64,000 bases of DNA. Source: Ashinkailepas kermadecensis (taxonomy: Eukaryota > Arthropoda > Thecostraca > Neolepadidae). Shown piece after piece: positions 1 to 9,584 of the stretch. The stretch lies in the NCBI GenBank assembly GCA_034440615.1, contig JAOTOM010005127.1:667501-731500 (forward strand). Direction: 5' to 3'. Below the pieces are notes generated by a model. That model saw nothing but the letters and a program-made list of their open reading frames with translations. It had not been told where the DNA came from and made no database searches. Every line of letters starts with the position of its first letter. Positions within the stretch are counted from its first letter, which is position 1. A program made the translations under genes and the position numbers.

Positions 1-44
1 TTGCGGGCTTCAATAGCGCCGCTTTACCGTCGAGCGAGCCCGCC

Positions 45-449
45 TTACTCGCAGCTCTCTGAGTTGACCTTGACCCTCGACGTGACGGTCGGGCCCGCCT
101 TTGCCCCGTTCTCCACCTTGACCTTCACACGTGACCCGCCGACCTGACCTCCCGCAGAGTTGACCTTGGCCCTCAAAGTGACGGTCGGGTCCGCCTTTGT
201 CCCGTTATCCACCTTGACCTTGACCTTGACACGTGATCCGCCGACCTGACCTCCCTCAGCCGCAAGACTCGACCCCCGCACGCCGGCTGCCGCCACGTTG
301 AGACCAGCCTTGACCTGACGTTTGACACTGGCCCGGAGGTCGACCGCCACCACCACCGCCAGCGTTGTCCTACCGCTTCTCCGGAGCGTCGAACTGGCTG
401 GCTTTAGGTATAGGCTGTGAGCCTTCTGAAAAAAAACACGTGGGTTCAA
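45..449 (-). repeat. Two-unit direct repeat with an open frame
   Basis: Two units of roughly 100 bp lie in tandem at about 60-260. Read on the minus strand, both keep the same frame, giving repeats that begin GGQVGGSRVKVKV. The frame is open for 134 codons and starts ATG. No family is recognised, and this window is full of chance open frames across arrays. It is recorded as a repeat; a real protein is possible but unsupported. Confidence 0.4.
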
Positions 450-521
450 GTGCGTCAGGCGTCAATGCAGAACAGCAGCAGCACATGCGAACCGACCGGT
501 GAGTTGCTACACCACGCCGCA

Positions 522-1005
522 CAGTGTTGAACTAATTATTTTTCGTTAAGTGTGAGATGCCGAAACAAGCAAAGTATGATGTCGAAATTTTGTCATGGAG
601 GCATGCTACTTAAAATGTTGTTTTAATTTTTGAACCTCCACTTTGAGACAATAGGGGACTCATAAGTACATGTTTTCGTTTAATTTATGGGACACCTAAT
701 ACAGAGACACCTATAATAATGATAAGGATTGCAATACCATGGCATCAGCAGATGGTATTGTTCAGCAGACCAGATCATAGATAATTTCTGTACTTGGAAT
801 TGTGTTACGAGATGCATGTGTGTCACAATCCGTAATGGCGAGCTTAAAATCATGGCATTTATACACGACATACCCAGAAACGAGTAACAGGGACGTCATA
901 AGCACATACCAACAAGCACGATGTCGATACTACCTGGGAAAGGAGGTATATTTCATGCTTAGAAAGTGGAATATTCCACCCTATTTCACGAATCATTTAT
1001 CACCG
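522..1005 (-). mobile_element. hAT-like MITE, copy 1
   Basis: A copy of the roughly 470-bp interspersed element also found at 7384, 12582, 36680 and 56114. Here it reads on the minus strand. Its start (CAGTGTTGAACTAATTATT on the plus strand) corresponds to the other copies' 3' end and its CACCG end to their 5' end. The flanking octamers (514-521 and 1006-1013) match at 6 of 8 positions, as expected for an aged hAT target duplication. It has no coding capacity. Confidence 0.75.
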
Positions 1006-1160
1006 ACCCCGTACTCTATCTGGAAACCCGTCTGGGACTCAGCCCCGTACTCCATCTGGGACTCAGCCCCGTACTCCATCTGGAAGCCCGTCTGGGACTC
1101 AGCCCCGTACTCCATCTGGAAACCCGTCTGGGACTCAGCCCCGCACTCAGCACGGACTCC
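1006..1160 (+). repeat. Minisatellite, 'GGGACTCAGCCCCGTACTC' type
   Basis: Four to five imperfect units built from the words GGGACTCAGCCCCGTACTC and CATCTGGAAACCCGTCT. It lies directly before the trinucleotide array at 1172. Confidence 0.85.
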
Positions 1161-1171
1161 GCCGAGCGTCA

Positions 1172-1211
1172 GTGTGGTGGTGGTGGTGGTGGTGGTGGTG
1201 GTGGTGGTGGC

Positions 1212-1282
<71 letters not shown>

Positions 1283-1315
1283 CGGCGGTGGCGGCGGCGG
1301 CGGCGGCGGCGGGGC

Positions 1316-1402
<87 letters not shown>

Positions 1403-1414
1403 CGGCGTCGGCGT

Positions 1415-1446
<32 letters not shown>

Positions 1447-1451
1447 GTGGT
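1172..1451 (+). repeat. (GGT/GGC)n trinucleotide array
   Basis: About 93 triplets: GGT-rich at the start and finish, GGC in the middle, with rare GGGGC and GTCGGC interruptions. All frames are open only because the sequence is a pure triplet repeat (poly-Gly, Ala, Arg, Pro and so on). On the minus strand it continues directly from the 3' tail of the SINE at 1452-1600, so it looks like an expanded SINE tail. Confidence 0.95.
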
Positions 1452-1600
1452 TGATTTTACAACGCGCCCACTGTTCTGGGCCACACGGCGTCATTTTCTG
1501 ATGCCGATCGTTAGCCGGCGAAGAGTAGCGACAGGTGGGATCCGAACCCGCAACTTTTCGGTTGAGGGACGGGCATCTTACCCGCAGACTGCTCGCCCCT
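1452..1600 (-). mobile_element. tRNA-derived SINE (subfamily B), minus strand
   Basis: On the minus strand this reads a tRNA-like head with an A-box-like stretch (CTGCGGGTAAGATGCCCG), a B box (GGGTTCGGATCCCACC) and the body word CTGTCGCTACTCTTCGCC shared with the other SINEs here. It ends TTGTAAAATCAACCACCACC and runs into (GCC)n. It is the inverted partner of the copy at 2343-2490. Confidence 0.8.
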
Positions 1601-1684
1601 GGCATTTTCCAGGCGGTTTTCTCCAAAGCAAAACAGCAACTAATACACGCTATTTGCAACAAGTCAGACACGGTGAATAATAGG

Positions 1685-1915
1685 CATTTACCCATGGTAC
1701 CTTGAATGGACTCATTACACATGGTACCTTGAATGGAGACTCATTACACATGGCACCGTGTATGGAGAGTCACTACCTATGGCACCTTGTATGGGATCTC
1801 ACTACCAATGGCACCTTGTATGGGATCTCACTACCAATGGCACCTTGTATGGGATCTCACTACCAATGGCACCTTGTATGGGATCTCACTACCAATGACA
1901 CCTTGTATGGAGAGT
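1685..1915 (+). repeat. Minisatellite, left arm of an inverted pair
   Basis: About eight units of roughly 29 bp around the words ATGGCACCTTGTATGGGATC and TCACTACCA. The reverse complement of this unit forms the array at 2000-2258, so the two arrays face each other across a spacer of about 85 bp. Confidence 0.9.
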
Positions 1916-1999
1916 CGTCGCCCTGCTTCAAGCACATTCAACATTAGGCCTATGGAGTACGCTGGGTATCCTTGCCTTAAGATGCATTGCGAACCTCAG

Positions 2000-2258
2000 G
2001 AGTGGAAGGATTGGGTGCCATGGGCAATGAGTCTCCATACAAGGTGCCATGGGCAATGAGTCGCCATACAAGGTGCCATGGGCAATGAGTCGCCATACAA
2101 GGTGCCATGGGCAATGAGTCGCCATACAAGGTGCCATGGGCAATGAGTCGCCATACAAGGTGCCATGGGCAATGAGTCGCCATACAAGGTGCCATGGGCA
2201 ATGAGTCTCCATACAAGGTGCCATGGGCAATGAGTCGCCATACAAGGTGCCATTGGCA
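2000..2258 (-). repeat. Minisatellite, right arm of an inverted pair
   Basis: About nine units of 29 bp (GGGCAATGAGTCGCCATACA then AGGTGCCAT). This is the reverse complement of the 1685-1915 unit with a few fixed differences. Units are almost identical to each other, so the array was recently homogenised. Confidence 0.92.
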
Positions 2259-2342
2259 GATTATTATTATTCACCCGTGTCTGACTTGTTGCAAACAACG
2301 TGAATTAGTTACTGTTTAGCTTGGAGAAAACCGCCGGGAAAA

Positions 2343-2490
2343 GGTAAGGTAGTCTGCGGGTAAGGCGCCTGCTTCCCGACCGAAAAAAAAATTCGGGTTC
2401 GAGGCCTACATGTCGCTACTTATCGCTGGCTAATGATGGGCATGAGAGATTAACGCCATGTGGCCCAAAACAGTCGGCGCGTTGTAAAAT
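2343..2490 (+). mobile_element. tRNA-derived SINE (subfamily B), plus strand
   Basis: The head CTGCGGGTAAGGCGCCTG and B box GGGTTCGAGG are followed by the body TGTCGCTACTTATCGCTGGC and the end GGCGCGTTGTAAAAT. With its 5' flank (2260-2340) it mirrors the sequence at 1452-1690. It is therefore one arm of a roughly 1-kb imperfect inverted duplication. Confidence 0.75.
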
Positions 2491-2699
2491 GTCTCCACCT
2501 GTGCATTTGAACTTGCTGACGGGTAATTGCGTTTGTATTTATTTCAACTAGCCAATGGGTGGCTAGTGCAACGCTAGCTAATATCATATTATTAGAGAAT
2601 ATTCCCCCCACGTTATATTACCAGATTACTCCCAGAATATTCTCCCTGCGTTAGTTAGTTAGTTACTTGGTAACATAGCGCCCATATTCCCATATACGT

Positions 2700-3397
2700 C
2701 TGACAAGACACGACGTCACAATCGCATCTGACCAGAGGTGACGTCACACTCGCATCTGACGAGGCACCACGTCACACCCGCATCTGACCAGAGGTGACGT
2801 CACACCCGCATCTGACGAGGCACCACGTCACACTCGCATCTGACCAGAGGTGACGTCACACTCGCATCTGACGAGGCACCACGCAACACTCGCATCTGAC
2901 CAGAGGTGACGTCACACCCGCATCTGACGAGGCACCACGTCACACCCGCATCTGACCAGAGGTGACGTCACACCCGCATCTGACGAGGCACCACGTCACA
3001 CTCGCATCTGACCAGAGGTGACGTCACACTCGCATCTGACGAGGCACCACGTCACACTCGCATCTGACCAGAGGTGACGTCACACCCGCATCTGACGAGG
3101 CACCACGCAACACTCGCATCTGACCAGAGGTGACGTCACACTCGCATCTGACGAGGCACCACGCAACACTCGCATCTGACCAGAGGTGACGTCACACCCG
3201 CATCTGACGAGGCACCACGCAACACTCGCATCTGACCAGAGGTGACGTCACACTCGCATCTGACGAGGCACCACGTCACACTCGCATCTGACCAGAGGTG
3301 ACGTCACACTCGCATCTGACGAGGCACCACGTCACACCCGCATCTGACCAGAGGTGACGTCACACTCGCATCTGACGAGGCACCACGCAACACTCAC
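2700..3397 (-). repeat. Splice-donor-seeded minisatellite of TFAM exon E, CRE-rich
   Basis: About twelve units of roughly 56 bp, alternating TGACCAGAGGTGACGTCACA with TGACGAGGCACCACGTCACA-type half units. On the minus strand the array starts exactly at the 5' splice site of TFAM exon E. The donor stretch GTGAGTGTTGCGTGGTGCC recurs in later units as GCGAGTGTTGCGTGGTGCC. Most units carry the palindrome TGACGTCA. This is intronic or 3'-flanking DNA. Confidence 0.9.
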
Positions 3398-3470
3398 GCC
3401 TCACGAGGTCCGACCGACCCTGCTTGATCATATCCTCCTCCCAGGCCCTCAGGTCGGACATGTACTTCTC
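3398..3470 (-). CDS. TFAM: TFAM-like gene, exon E (end of HMG box 2 and tail)
   Basis: Minus-strand exon with acceptor TTCTCTTCCGCAG and donor GTGAGT; 73 nt, entering in phase 0. It encodes EKYMSDLRAWEEDMIKQGRS and then DLVR. This is the last helix of HMG box 2 and the basic tail; animal TFAM has an acidic WEE(D/Q)MI segment followed by a basic DLLRR segment at this place. It joins exon D in frame. The final coding bases were not found with confidence. A possible terminal exon lies around 2645 (minus strand, CTAACTAACTAACGCAG acceptor), which would add about six residues and a stop, but this is weak. Confidence 0.8.
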
Positions 3471-3570
3471 CTGCGGAAGAGAAGTCGCATAATTAGCAAC
3501 GCGTCCTTCCTGGGCGAGCGTATGTTTAGAGTTGGATACGCTTCACTGCGGGCATAACCACCACCAGGGG

Positions 3571-3773
3571 GCGGGGATGCCGAGTAGCTAAGGTGTTGAG
3601 CTCTGGGTACCAAAGGCCCCGGGTTCAACATTCGCACCACTCAGAACATTTCCCAATCCCGCGGCCCACCGGCGAACGGCCCACCGGCGAAACAGTGTGG
3701 GCGGCGACATTAGCCGTGATCGTGCATAAAGTGCGCCGTGAACCACCCACTAAACAAACAAGAACCAACACCA
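3571..3773 (+). mobile_element. tRNA-derived SINE (subfamily C)
   Basis: The tRNA-like head GCCGAGTAGCTAAGGTGTTG (A box) and CCCCGGGTTCAACATTCGC (B box) are followed by a body ending in an AAACAAACAAGAACC tail. A minus-strand relative is at 11670-11815. It lies in the TFAM intron between exons D and E. Confidence 0.7.
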
Positions 3774-4207
3774 GTGGCTGCGAGATCGTGTGTCGGTCGA
3801 TAAGGTTAACGCGTCTCCCGTACGGGCGGTGTCCAAATTGGGAAATTCAGGTGGAAAACGCGACGTGTGGCGGAACGACCGAGCTTACGTCACAAGCCAA
3901 CACACTTGGCTTTATTTGTATCTTCCACTGTGCTTGATCATTTGCATCCTGGAGATTGCGATGATCATACAGATGACACGAACCGATACAAGTACATCTC
4001 GCAGCTGGCTTGTGCCGAATTTTGCTCTCAATGATGTATATTTTACACAAAGAAACACTTGTAGTAAAAATGCAAAGTACATTTTTTGCAAACTCTTCAC
4101 ACCACAGGTCATATACACAGCTGGTGAATCCAGCCCAGCCCACAATAGTAGCGGCAGTGGTGGTGGCACTGACTGGCAGTGGTGCTGGCACTAACACCGT
4201 CCTGATG
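3774..4207. other. Unannotated intronic DNA
   Basis: No gene, RNA or repeat was recognised. By position this is intron between TFAM exons D and E. Confidence 0.5.
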
Positions 4208-4392
4208 TGGTGGTGACAGTGGCACGGTGGCACAGTGGTGACAGTGACACAGTCCTATCGTGGCCATGGCACAGTCCTATCGTGGCCATGGCACAGTCCT
4301 ATCGTGGCCATGACACAGTCCCATTGTGGCAGTGGCACCGGCACCGTCCTAGTGTGGCAGTGGCACCGCCATATTGTGGCAGCGGCACCACA
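4208..4392 (+). repeat. Minisatellite, 'CAGTCCTATCGTGGCCATGG'
   Basis: About seven imperfect units of roughly 24 bp, degenerating toward the right into GTGGCAGTGGCACCG words. Intronic. Confidence 0.8.
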
Positions 4393-4411
4393 CGGCGGGC
4401 GACAGCCCGAG

Positions 4412-5789
4412 CGACTGACGCGACTGACGCGACTGACGTGACTGACGCGACTGACGTGACTGACGCGACTGACGTGACTGACGTGACTGACGTGACTGAC
4501 GCGTCTGACGCGTCTGACGTGACTGACGCGAGTGACGTGACTGACGCGACTGACGCGAGTGACGTGACTGACGTGACTGACGCGACTGACGTGACTGACG
4601 CGTCTGACGTGACTGACGTGACTGACGTGACTGACGTGACTGACGCGACTGACGCGAGTGACGTGACTGACGTGACTGACGCGACTGACGCGAGTGACGT
4701 GACTGACGTGACTGACGCGACTGACGTGACTGACGCGTCTGACGTGACTGACGTGACTGACGCGACTGACGTGACTGACGCGACTGACGTGACTGACGCG
4801 TCTGACGTGACTGACGCGACTGACGTGACTGACGTGACTGACGTGACTGACGTGACTGACGTGACTGACGCGTCTGACGTGACTGACGTGACTGACGTGA
4901 CTGACGTGACTGACGCGACTGACGTGACTGACGCGTCTGACGTGACTGACGTGACTGACGTGACTGACGCGAGTGACGTGACTGACGCGACTGACGTGAC
5001 TGACGCGAGTGACGTGACTGACGCGTCTGACGTGACTGACGTGACTGACGCGAGTGACGTGACTGACGTGACTGACGCGACTGACGTGACTGACGCGTCT
5101 GACGTGACTGACGCGTCTGACGTGACTGACGTGACTGACGCGAGTGACGTGACTGACGCGTCTGACGTGACTGACGTGACTGACGTGACTGACGCGACTG
5201 ACGTGACTGACGCGAGTGACGTGACTGACGCGTCTGACGTGACTGACGCGACTGACGCGTCTGACGTGACTGACGTGACTGACGTGACTGACGCGAGTGA
5301 CGTGACTGACGCGTCTGACGTGACTGACGCGACTGACGTGACTGACGTGACTGACGTGACTGACGCGACTGACGTGACTGACGCGTCTGACGTGACTGAC
5401 GTGACTGACGTGACTGACGCGACTGACGTGACTGACGCGTCTGACGTGACTGACGTGACTGACGTGACTGACGCGACTGACGTGACTGACGCGTCTGACG
5501 TGACTGACGTGACTGACGTGACTGACGTGACTGACGCGACTGACGCGTCTGACGTGACTGACGTGACTGACGCGTCTGACGTGACTGACGTGACTGACGT
5601 GACTGACGCGAGTGACGTGACTGACGCGTCTGACGTGACTGACGTGACTGACGCGTCTGACGCGACTGACGTGACTGACGTGACTGACGTGACTGACGCG
5701 ACTGACGTGACTGACGTGACTGACGCGACTGACGTGACTGACGCGAGTGACGTGACTGACGCGACTGACGTGACTGACGCGACTGACGT
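4412..5789 (-). repeat. 9-bp satellite (GACTGACGY)n at the TFAM exon D donor
   Basis: About 153 units of 9 bp. Unit types are GTGACTGAC, GCGACTGAC, GCGTCTGAC and GCGAGTGAC in irregular order. On the minus strand it begins at the 5' splice site of exon D (GTACGTCAGTCGCGTCAGTC), so the first unit is the donor itself. The 9-bp period keeps every frame open, producing chance frames of over 500 codons on both strands that are not genes. Confidence 0.95.
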
Positions 5790-5791
5790 AC

Positions 5792-5878
5792 CCGCGACGC
5801 CAGGAAGCGTTTCGCGTACGGCGCCTTCTCGTCGTCAGACATGGTGGCCCACTTCTTGGCCATCTCGGAGGTAAACGC
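5792..5878 (-). CDS. TFAM: TFAM-like gene, exon D (HMG box 2, second half)
   Basis: Minus-strand exon of exactly 29 codons, phase 0 at both ends, with acceptor GTGTGATCCCCAG and donor GTACGT. It encodes AFTSEMAKKWATMSDDEKAP then YAKRFLASR. This is the second and third helices of an HMG box: the hydrophobic/Trp core (KKWATMSDDEK) is diagnostic. With exon C it completes HMG box 2, which in TFAM bends DNA at mitochondrial promoters and packages the nucleoid. Both flanks are tandem arrays: the 9-bp satellite on the donor side and the GTGTGAT...CAG array on the acceptor side. Confidence 0.88.
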
Positions 5879-5894
5879 CTGGGGATCACACGCG

Positions 5895-6690
5895 GTGCAT
5901 AATCGAGCACAGGCATCACACCTGAGCACCGGCATCACATATCATCAGATGTATCACACCTGAGCACATGTATCACATCTCATCAGATGTATCACACCTG
6001 AGCACAGCCATCACACCTGAGCACATGTATCACATCTCATCAGATGTATCACACCTGAGCACAGCCATCACACCTGATCAGGTATTACATCTGACCAGAG
6101 ACATCACATCTGATCAGATGCATCATATCTGATCAGAGGAATCACATCTGATCATAGCTATCATAACAGATCAGAGGTATGACAACTGAGCACAAGTATC
6201 ATACAAGTATCATACATGAACAAGTGAATTCGTTTCAACATTACACACCAAATGGAAAACCATTATTTTAGCAATGATCACACGTGAGCACAGGTATCAC
6301 ACCTGAGCATGTGTATCACACCTGAGCACATGTATCACACCTGAGCATGTGTATCACACCTGAGCACATGTATCACACCTGAGCATGTGTACCACACCTG
6401 AGCACATGTACCACACCTGAGCATGTGTATCACACCTGAGCATGTGTATCACACCTGAGCATGTGTACCACACCTGAGCATGTGTATCACACCTGAGCAC
6501 ATGTACCACACCTGAGCATGTGTACCACACCTGAGCATGTGTATCACACCTGAGCACATGTGTATCACACCTGAGCATGTGTACCACACCTGAGCACATG
6601 TACCACACCTGAGCATGTGTATCACACCTGAACATGTGTACCACACCTGAGCATGTGTATCACACCTGAGCACAGGTATCATAAGTGACC
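5895..6690 (-). repeat. Minisatellite on the acceptor side of TFAM exon D
   Basis: About 40 short units of 18-20 bp, mostly TATCACACCTGAGCACATG on the plus strand. Read on the minus strand each unit carries CAGGTGTGATACA. This resembles the real acceptor GTGTGATCCCCAG next to exon D, so the array may be acceptor-derived, though less clearly than others here. A fragment of the hAT-like MITE 3' end (around 6228-6276, ending ACCATTATTTTAGCA) interrupts it. Confidence 0.8.
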
Positions 6691-7249
6691 ACATGGCTGG
6701 CACAGCAGATGGCATCCACGACCACGACCACGTCACAAACCATAGGACTAGAACTAGCATCGCAAACAAAACACACGTCACATCACACGGGATAACACCT
6801 CCTTCCCCCCCCACTGCCCTATCCGCATCGAACTCGGTGCCATCCGTTCCATTTTCCGGTACGACTTCGAATCGTAACTCACATTAATGCCCCTCTCCAT
6901 GCCCGGTGTTCTCGCCATAGTTTCACGTCTTCTCTCTAGTCTTAAGCATTTCAGCGATACTCCACTCCACCTCGCTGCAATACTGCAGTCTACTCACCAT
7001 ATTCCAATGTGTTTGCCTGCTGTCACTTCTTCAGGCCAACAGTACTTTCCGACATGTCGTCCCGCCAACCCCCATCCCCAGCCATCGTGTTTCGCCTTCC
7101 CAGCCGTTGTTCCCCCCCCCCCCCCCCCCCCCCGTGTTTCAGCGTCTCACCCGCTGTTCTTCGCCCTCCCACTCGCAGTTTTTCACCCTCATCCGTCGTA
7201 TTTTCACCCTGCCGCCCGTTGTTTTCCACTTTCCCAGCCGCCGCTTTTT
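6691..7249. other. Unannotated intronic DNA
   Basis: No gene was recognised. It contains a 19-bp poly-C run near 7113-7131. By position this is the intron between TFAM exons C and D. Confidence 0.5.
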
Positions 7250-7383
7250 CAGCCTCCCACCGGCCGTGCTCCACCCTCCCACCGGCCGTGCTCCACCCTC
7301 CCACCGGCCGTTCTCCACCCTGCCAGCAGCCGTGCTCCACCCCGCCAGCAGCCGTGTTCCACCCTGCCACCGGCCGTGCTCCA
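7250..7383 (-). repeat. 22-bp minisatellite of TFAM exon C donor, distal part
   Basis: About six units of CCACCCTCCCACCGGCCGTGCT and variants, the same unit as 7846-8400. It is cut off from that array by the MITE at 7384-7845. Confidence 0.9.
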
Positions 7384-7845
7384 CAGTGTTAAATTATTCG
7401 TAAAATAGGGTGGAATTTACCACCTTCTGAACACTCAATCGACATCCTTCTTCAAGAAGTATCGACATCCTGCTTCTTGCTGCGTGCTTCGTATCTCCTT
7501 TCTAACATTACCTCGTTTGTTAAGTATCACGATCATGCTCTCGATAAGGGATGGTGATACACGACCATTTCGCAATGCAATTTCAGGTAAAGGGTTTATC
7601 CATAATGCGATATGACATACGGCACCAGTGTATGGAATAAGTTTTTGTCCTCGCTATCCCGAATATAGCTCTTCCTAACATATGAATATCAAAACAACTG
7701 ATGAAGGTACAACCATTGGCTCAAATTTGAGTCTGAATGACATCAAAAGCATTTGAAATGACACTAATTCCATGACAAATTTCGACATCCTACCGTGGTC
7801 GTTTCGACATCTCACACCTAACGAAAAACCATTATTTTAACATTG
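7384..7845 (+). mobile_element. hAT-like MITE, copy 2, inserted in a minisatellite
   Basis: A 462-bp element with imperfect terminal inverted repeats (CAGTGTTAAATTATT against CAATGTTAAAATAAT). A perfect 8-bp target duplication GTGCTCCA lies at 7376-7383 and 7846-7853. The duplicated octamer is part of the minisatellite unit, so the element entered an existing array. It has no transposase. Confidence 0.92.
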
Positions 7846-8406
7846 GTGCTCCACCCCGCCATCGGCCGTGCTCCACCCCGCCAGCCGCCGTGTTCCACCC
7901 TCCCACCGGCCTTGCTCCACCCTCCCACCGGTCATTTTCACCCTCCCACCGGCCGTGCTCCACCCTGCCAGCAGCCGTGCTCCACCCCGCCAGCCGCCGT
8001 GCTCCACCCTCCCACCGGCCGTGCTCCACCCTCCCACCGCCCGTGCTCCACCCCGCCAGCAGCCGTGCTCCACCCCGCCAGCCGCCGTGTTCCACCCTCC
8101 CACCGGCCGTGCTCCACCCTCCCACCGGCCGTGCTCCACCCTGCCAGCAGCCGTGCTCCACCCCGCCAGCCGTCGTGTTCCACCCTCCCACCGGCCGTGC
8201 TCCACCCTCCCACCGGCCGTGCTCCACCCTGCCAGCAGCCGTGCTCCACCCCGCCAGCCGTCGTGTTCCACCCTCCCACCGGCCGTGCTCCACCCTCCCA
8301 CCGGCCGTGCTCCACCCTGCCAGCAGCCGTGTTCCACCCTCCCACCGGCCGTGCTCCACCCTGCCAGCAGCCGTGCTCCACCCCTCCAGCCGCCGCGGAC
8401 GCCTAC
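7846..8406 (-). repeat. 22-bp minisatellite starting at TFAM exon C donor
   Basis: About 25 units alternating CCACCGGCCGTGCTCCACCC with AGCAGCCGTGCTCCACCC types. On the minus strand the array begins within 25 bases of the exon C donor (GTAGGCGTCCGCGGCGGCTG) and the first unit already matches the donor flank. Chance frames in it read as Pro/His-rich or Gly/Arg-rich chains and are not genes. Confidence 0.92.
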
Positions 8407-8610
8407 CGTCTGGTGCAGGTCGCCGCGCTGCCCAATCCCGTCCAACACGAACAGCAGGAACGAGCTGGCCGGCCGGCGCGGCTTGTCGGCGGCCGCAAAG
8501 TCGCGTCGCCGCTGGCGCCGCTGGCGCGACCGCGCCAGCGTCAGCCGGGCGACCAGCAGCTTGTCGCGCGTCTGTCCGCTGAGGTCCGCCTCGAACACCG
8601 CCTTCGACAC
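8407..8610 (-). CDS. TFAM: TFAM-like gene, exon C (linker and HMG box 2, first half)
   Basis: Minus-strand exon of exactly 68 codons, phase 0 at both ends, with acceptor CCGTGACCGGCAG and donor GTAGGC. It opens VSKAVFEADLSGQTRDKLLV, the end of HMG box 1 and the helical linker. A basic run follows (RSRQRRQRRRDF), then KPRRPASSFLLFVLD, the classic KPKRP-x-S-AY/F start of a second HMG box. The order box 1, basic linker, box 2 is the TFAM layout and separates it from single-box HMG proteins. HMGB proteins also have two boxes but end in a long acidic tail, which is absent here. A SINE lies just upstream of the acceptor and a donor-seeded array just downstream. Confidence 0.9.
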
Positions 8611-8621
8611 CTGCCGGTCAC

Positions 8622-8788
8622 GGGCAGGAGTAGTCCGGGGGTGAGTTGCCCGTCTCACAATCGACAGATTGCGGGTTCGAGTCTCGCTTGCCGCTGTTCT
8701 TCTCGCGCGCGGCCAATCGGCGCGAGAGACTGGCGACGCTACATGACTCGACGGTCGATGTGGCGTAAAACCAACAACCAACCAACCC
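8622..8788 (+). mobile_element. tRNA-derived SINE (subfamily A), copy 1
   Basis: Head GGGTGAGTTGCCCGTCTCAC with B box GCGGGTTCGAGTCTC, body ending GACGGTCGATGTGGCG, and tail CCAACAACCAACCAACC. It sits on the opposite strand to TFAM, about 12 bases upstream of the exon C acceptor. Confidence 0.85.
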
Positions 8789-9059
8789 GCGGGTCACGCG
8801 TCAAGGTCAGCGGCAGGTCGCCGGTCAGCGTCGGCCGACCAGTGCGCGCGCCAAGGTCGCCAACCGGGGGCCGACGTCAGCTGCAGCAGGCTGATGATGT
8901 GGAGGGTCGTCTGACCGGGACAACCAGGTGTCGAGACCGCACTGTGGCTGGCGCGAGTTCCTTCTGACGCGTGGCCACACCGAGTGCACTGGCAAAACAC
9001 ACTGGCCATACACACCGGCTTCACACACACCGGCCATACACACCGGCTTCACACATACT

Positions 9060-9445
9060 GGCCACACACACACACACACTGTTGTTTTTTAATTGTTTTT
9101 TTTGTTGTGCTGTATTTTGTTTTTTGTTGTATTATCTAAATATTTTGTCGAAATGTCTCATTATCTAAATGGCTAATTGTCAGTGTCTTATTGTATCAAT
9201 GTCTTATTTTTTTAATGTATAAATGTCCAAATGCATAATTGTCCACTTCCATCAATTGCATTTGTCTAAAGGTCTAATTGTCCAAATGGCTAATTGTCTA
9301 ATTATTTAAATGTCTAATCGTCTAAATGTCTAATTGTATAAATGTCGAATTGTCTAAATGTATAATTGTCTAAATATCTATGACCTAAATGTGTAATTGA
9401 CTAAACGTCTAATTGTTGAAATGTCTAATTGTGCAAATTGTCTCC
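9060..9445 (+). repeat. (CA)n followed by AT-rich 'AATTGTCTAAATGTCT' repeat
   Basis: A short CA run at 9060-9082 and T-rich DNA, then about 20 degenerate units of 13-16 bp (CTAATTGTCTAAATGT) from about 9160 to 9445. Intronic. Confidence 0.8.
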
Positions 9446-9584
9446 GACCTGTGTCGGATAGTCTCTGAACCTTCAAGAAGTTTTCGCTATACCGAGCTGG
9501 TTTTCGAATATCTCGCCATCAATTGTAAAAAAGGGATGAATCTGGAATTGTTAATTATACGCCATGCTTATTTCAGTATTGCAT

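Noticed and set aside
966..1722. Poly-Gly, poly-Ala, poly-Arg and poly-Pro proteins
   Set aside because: Triplet repeat and SINE sequence; open frames in all phases with no splice or start context.
4207..5938. Frames of about 530-555 codons on both strands (TDVTDASD-, RVSHVS- and RQSRQS-type chains)
   Set aside because: A 9-bp period keeps all frames open. The true coding part is the 29-codon TFAM exon D at one end.
7832..8967. Pro/His-rich or Gly/Arg-rich proteins across 7.8-8.9 kb
   Set aside because: 22-bp array plus SINE. Only the 68-codon TFAM exon C inside it has conserved domain content and splice sites.
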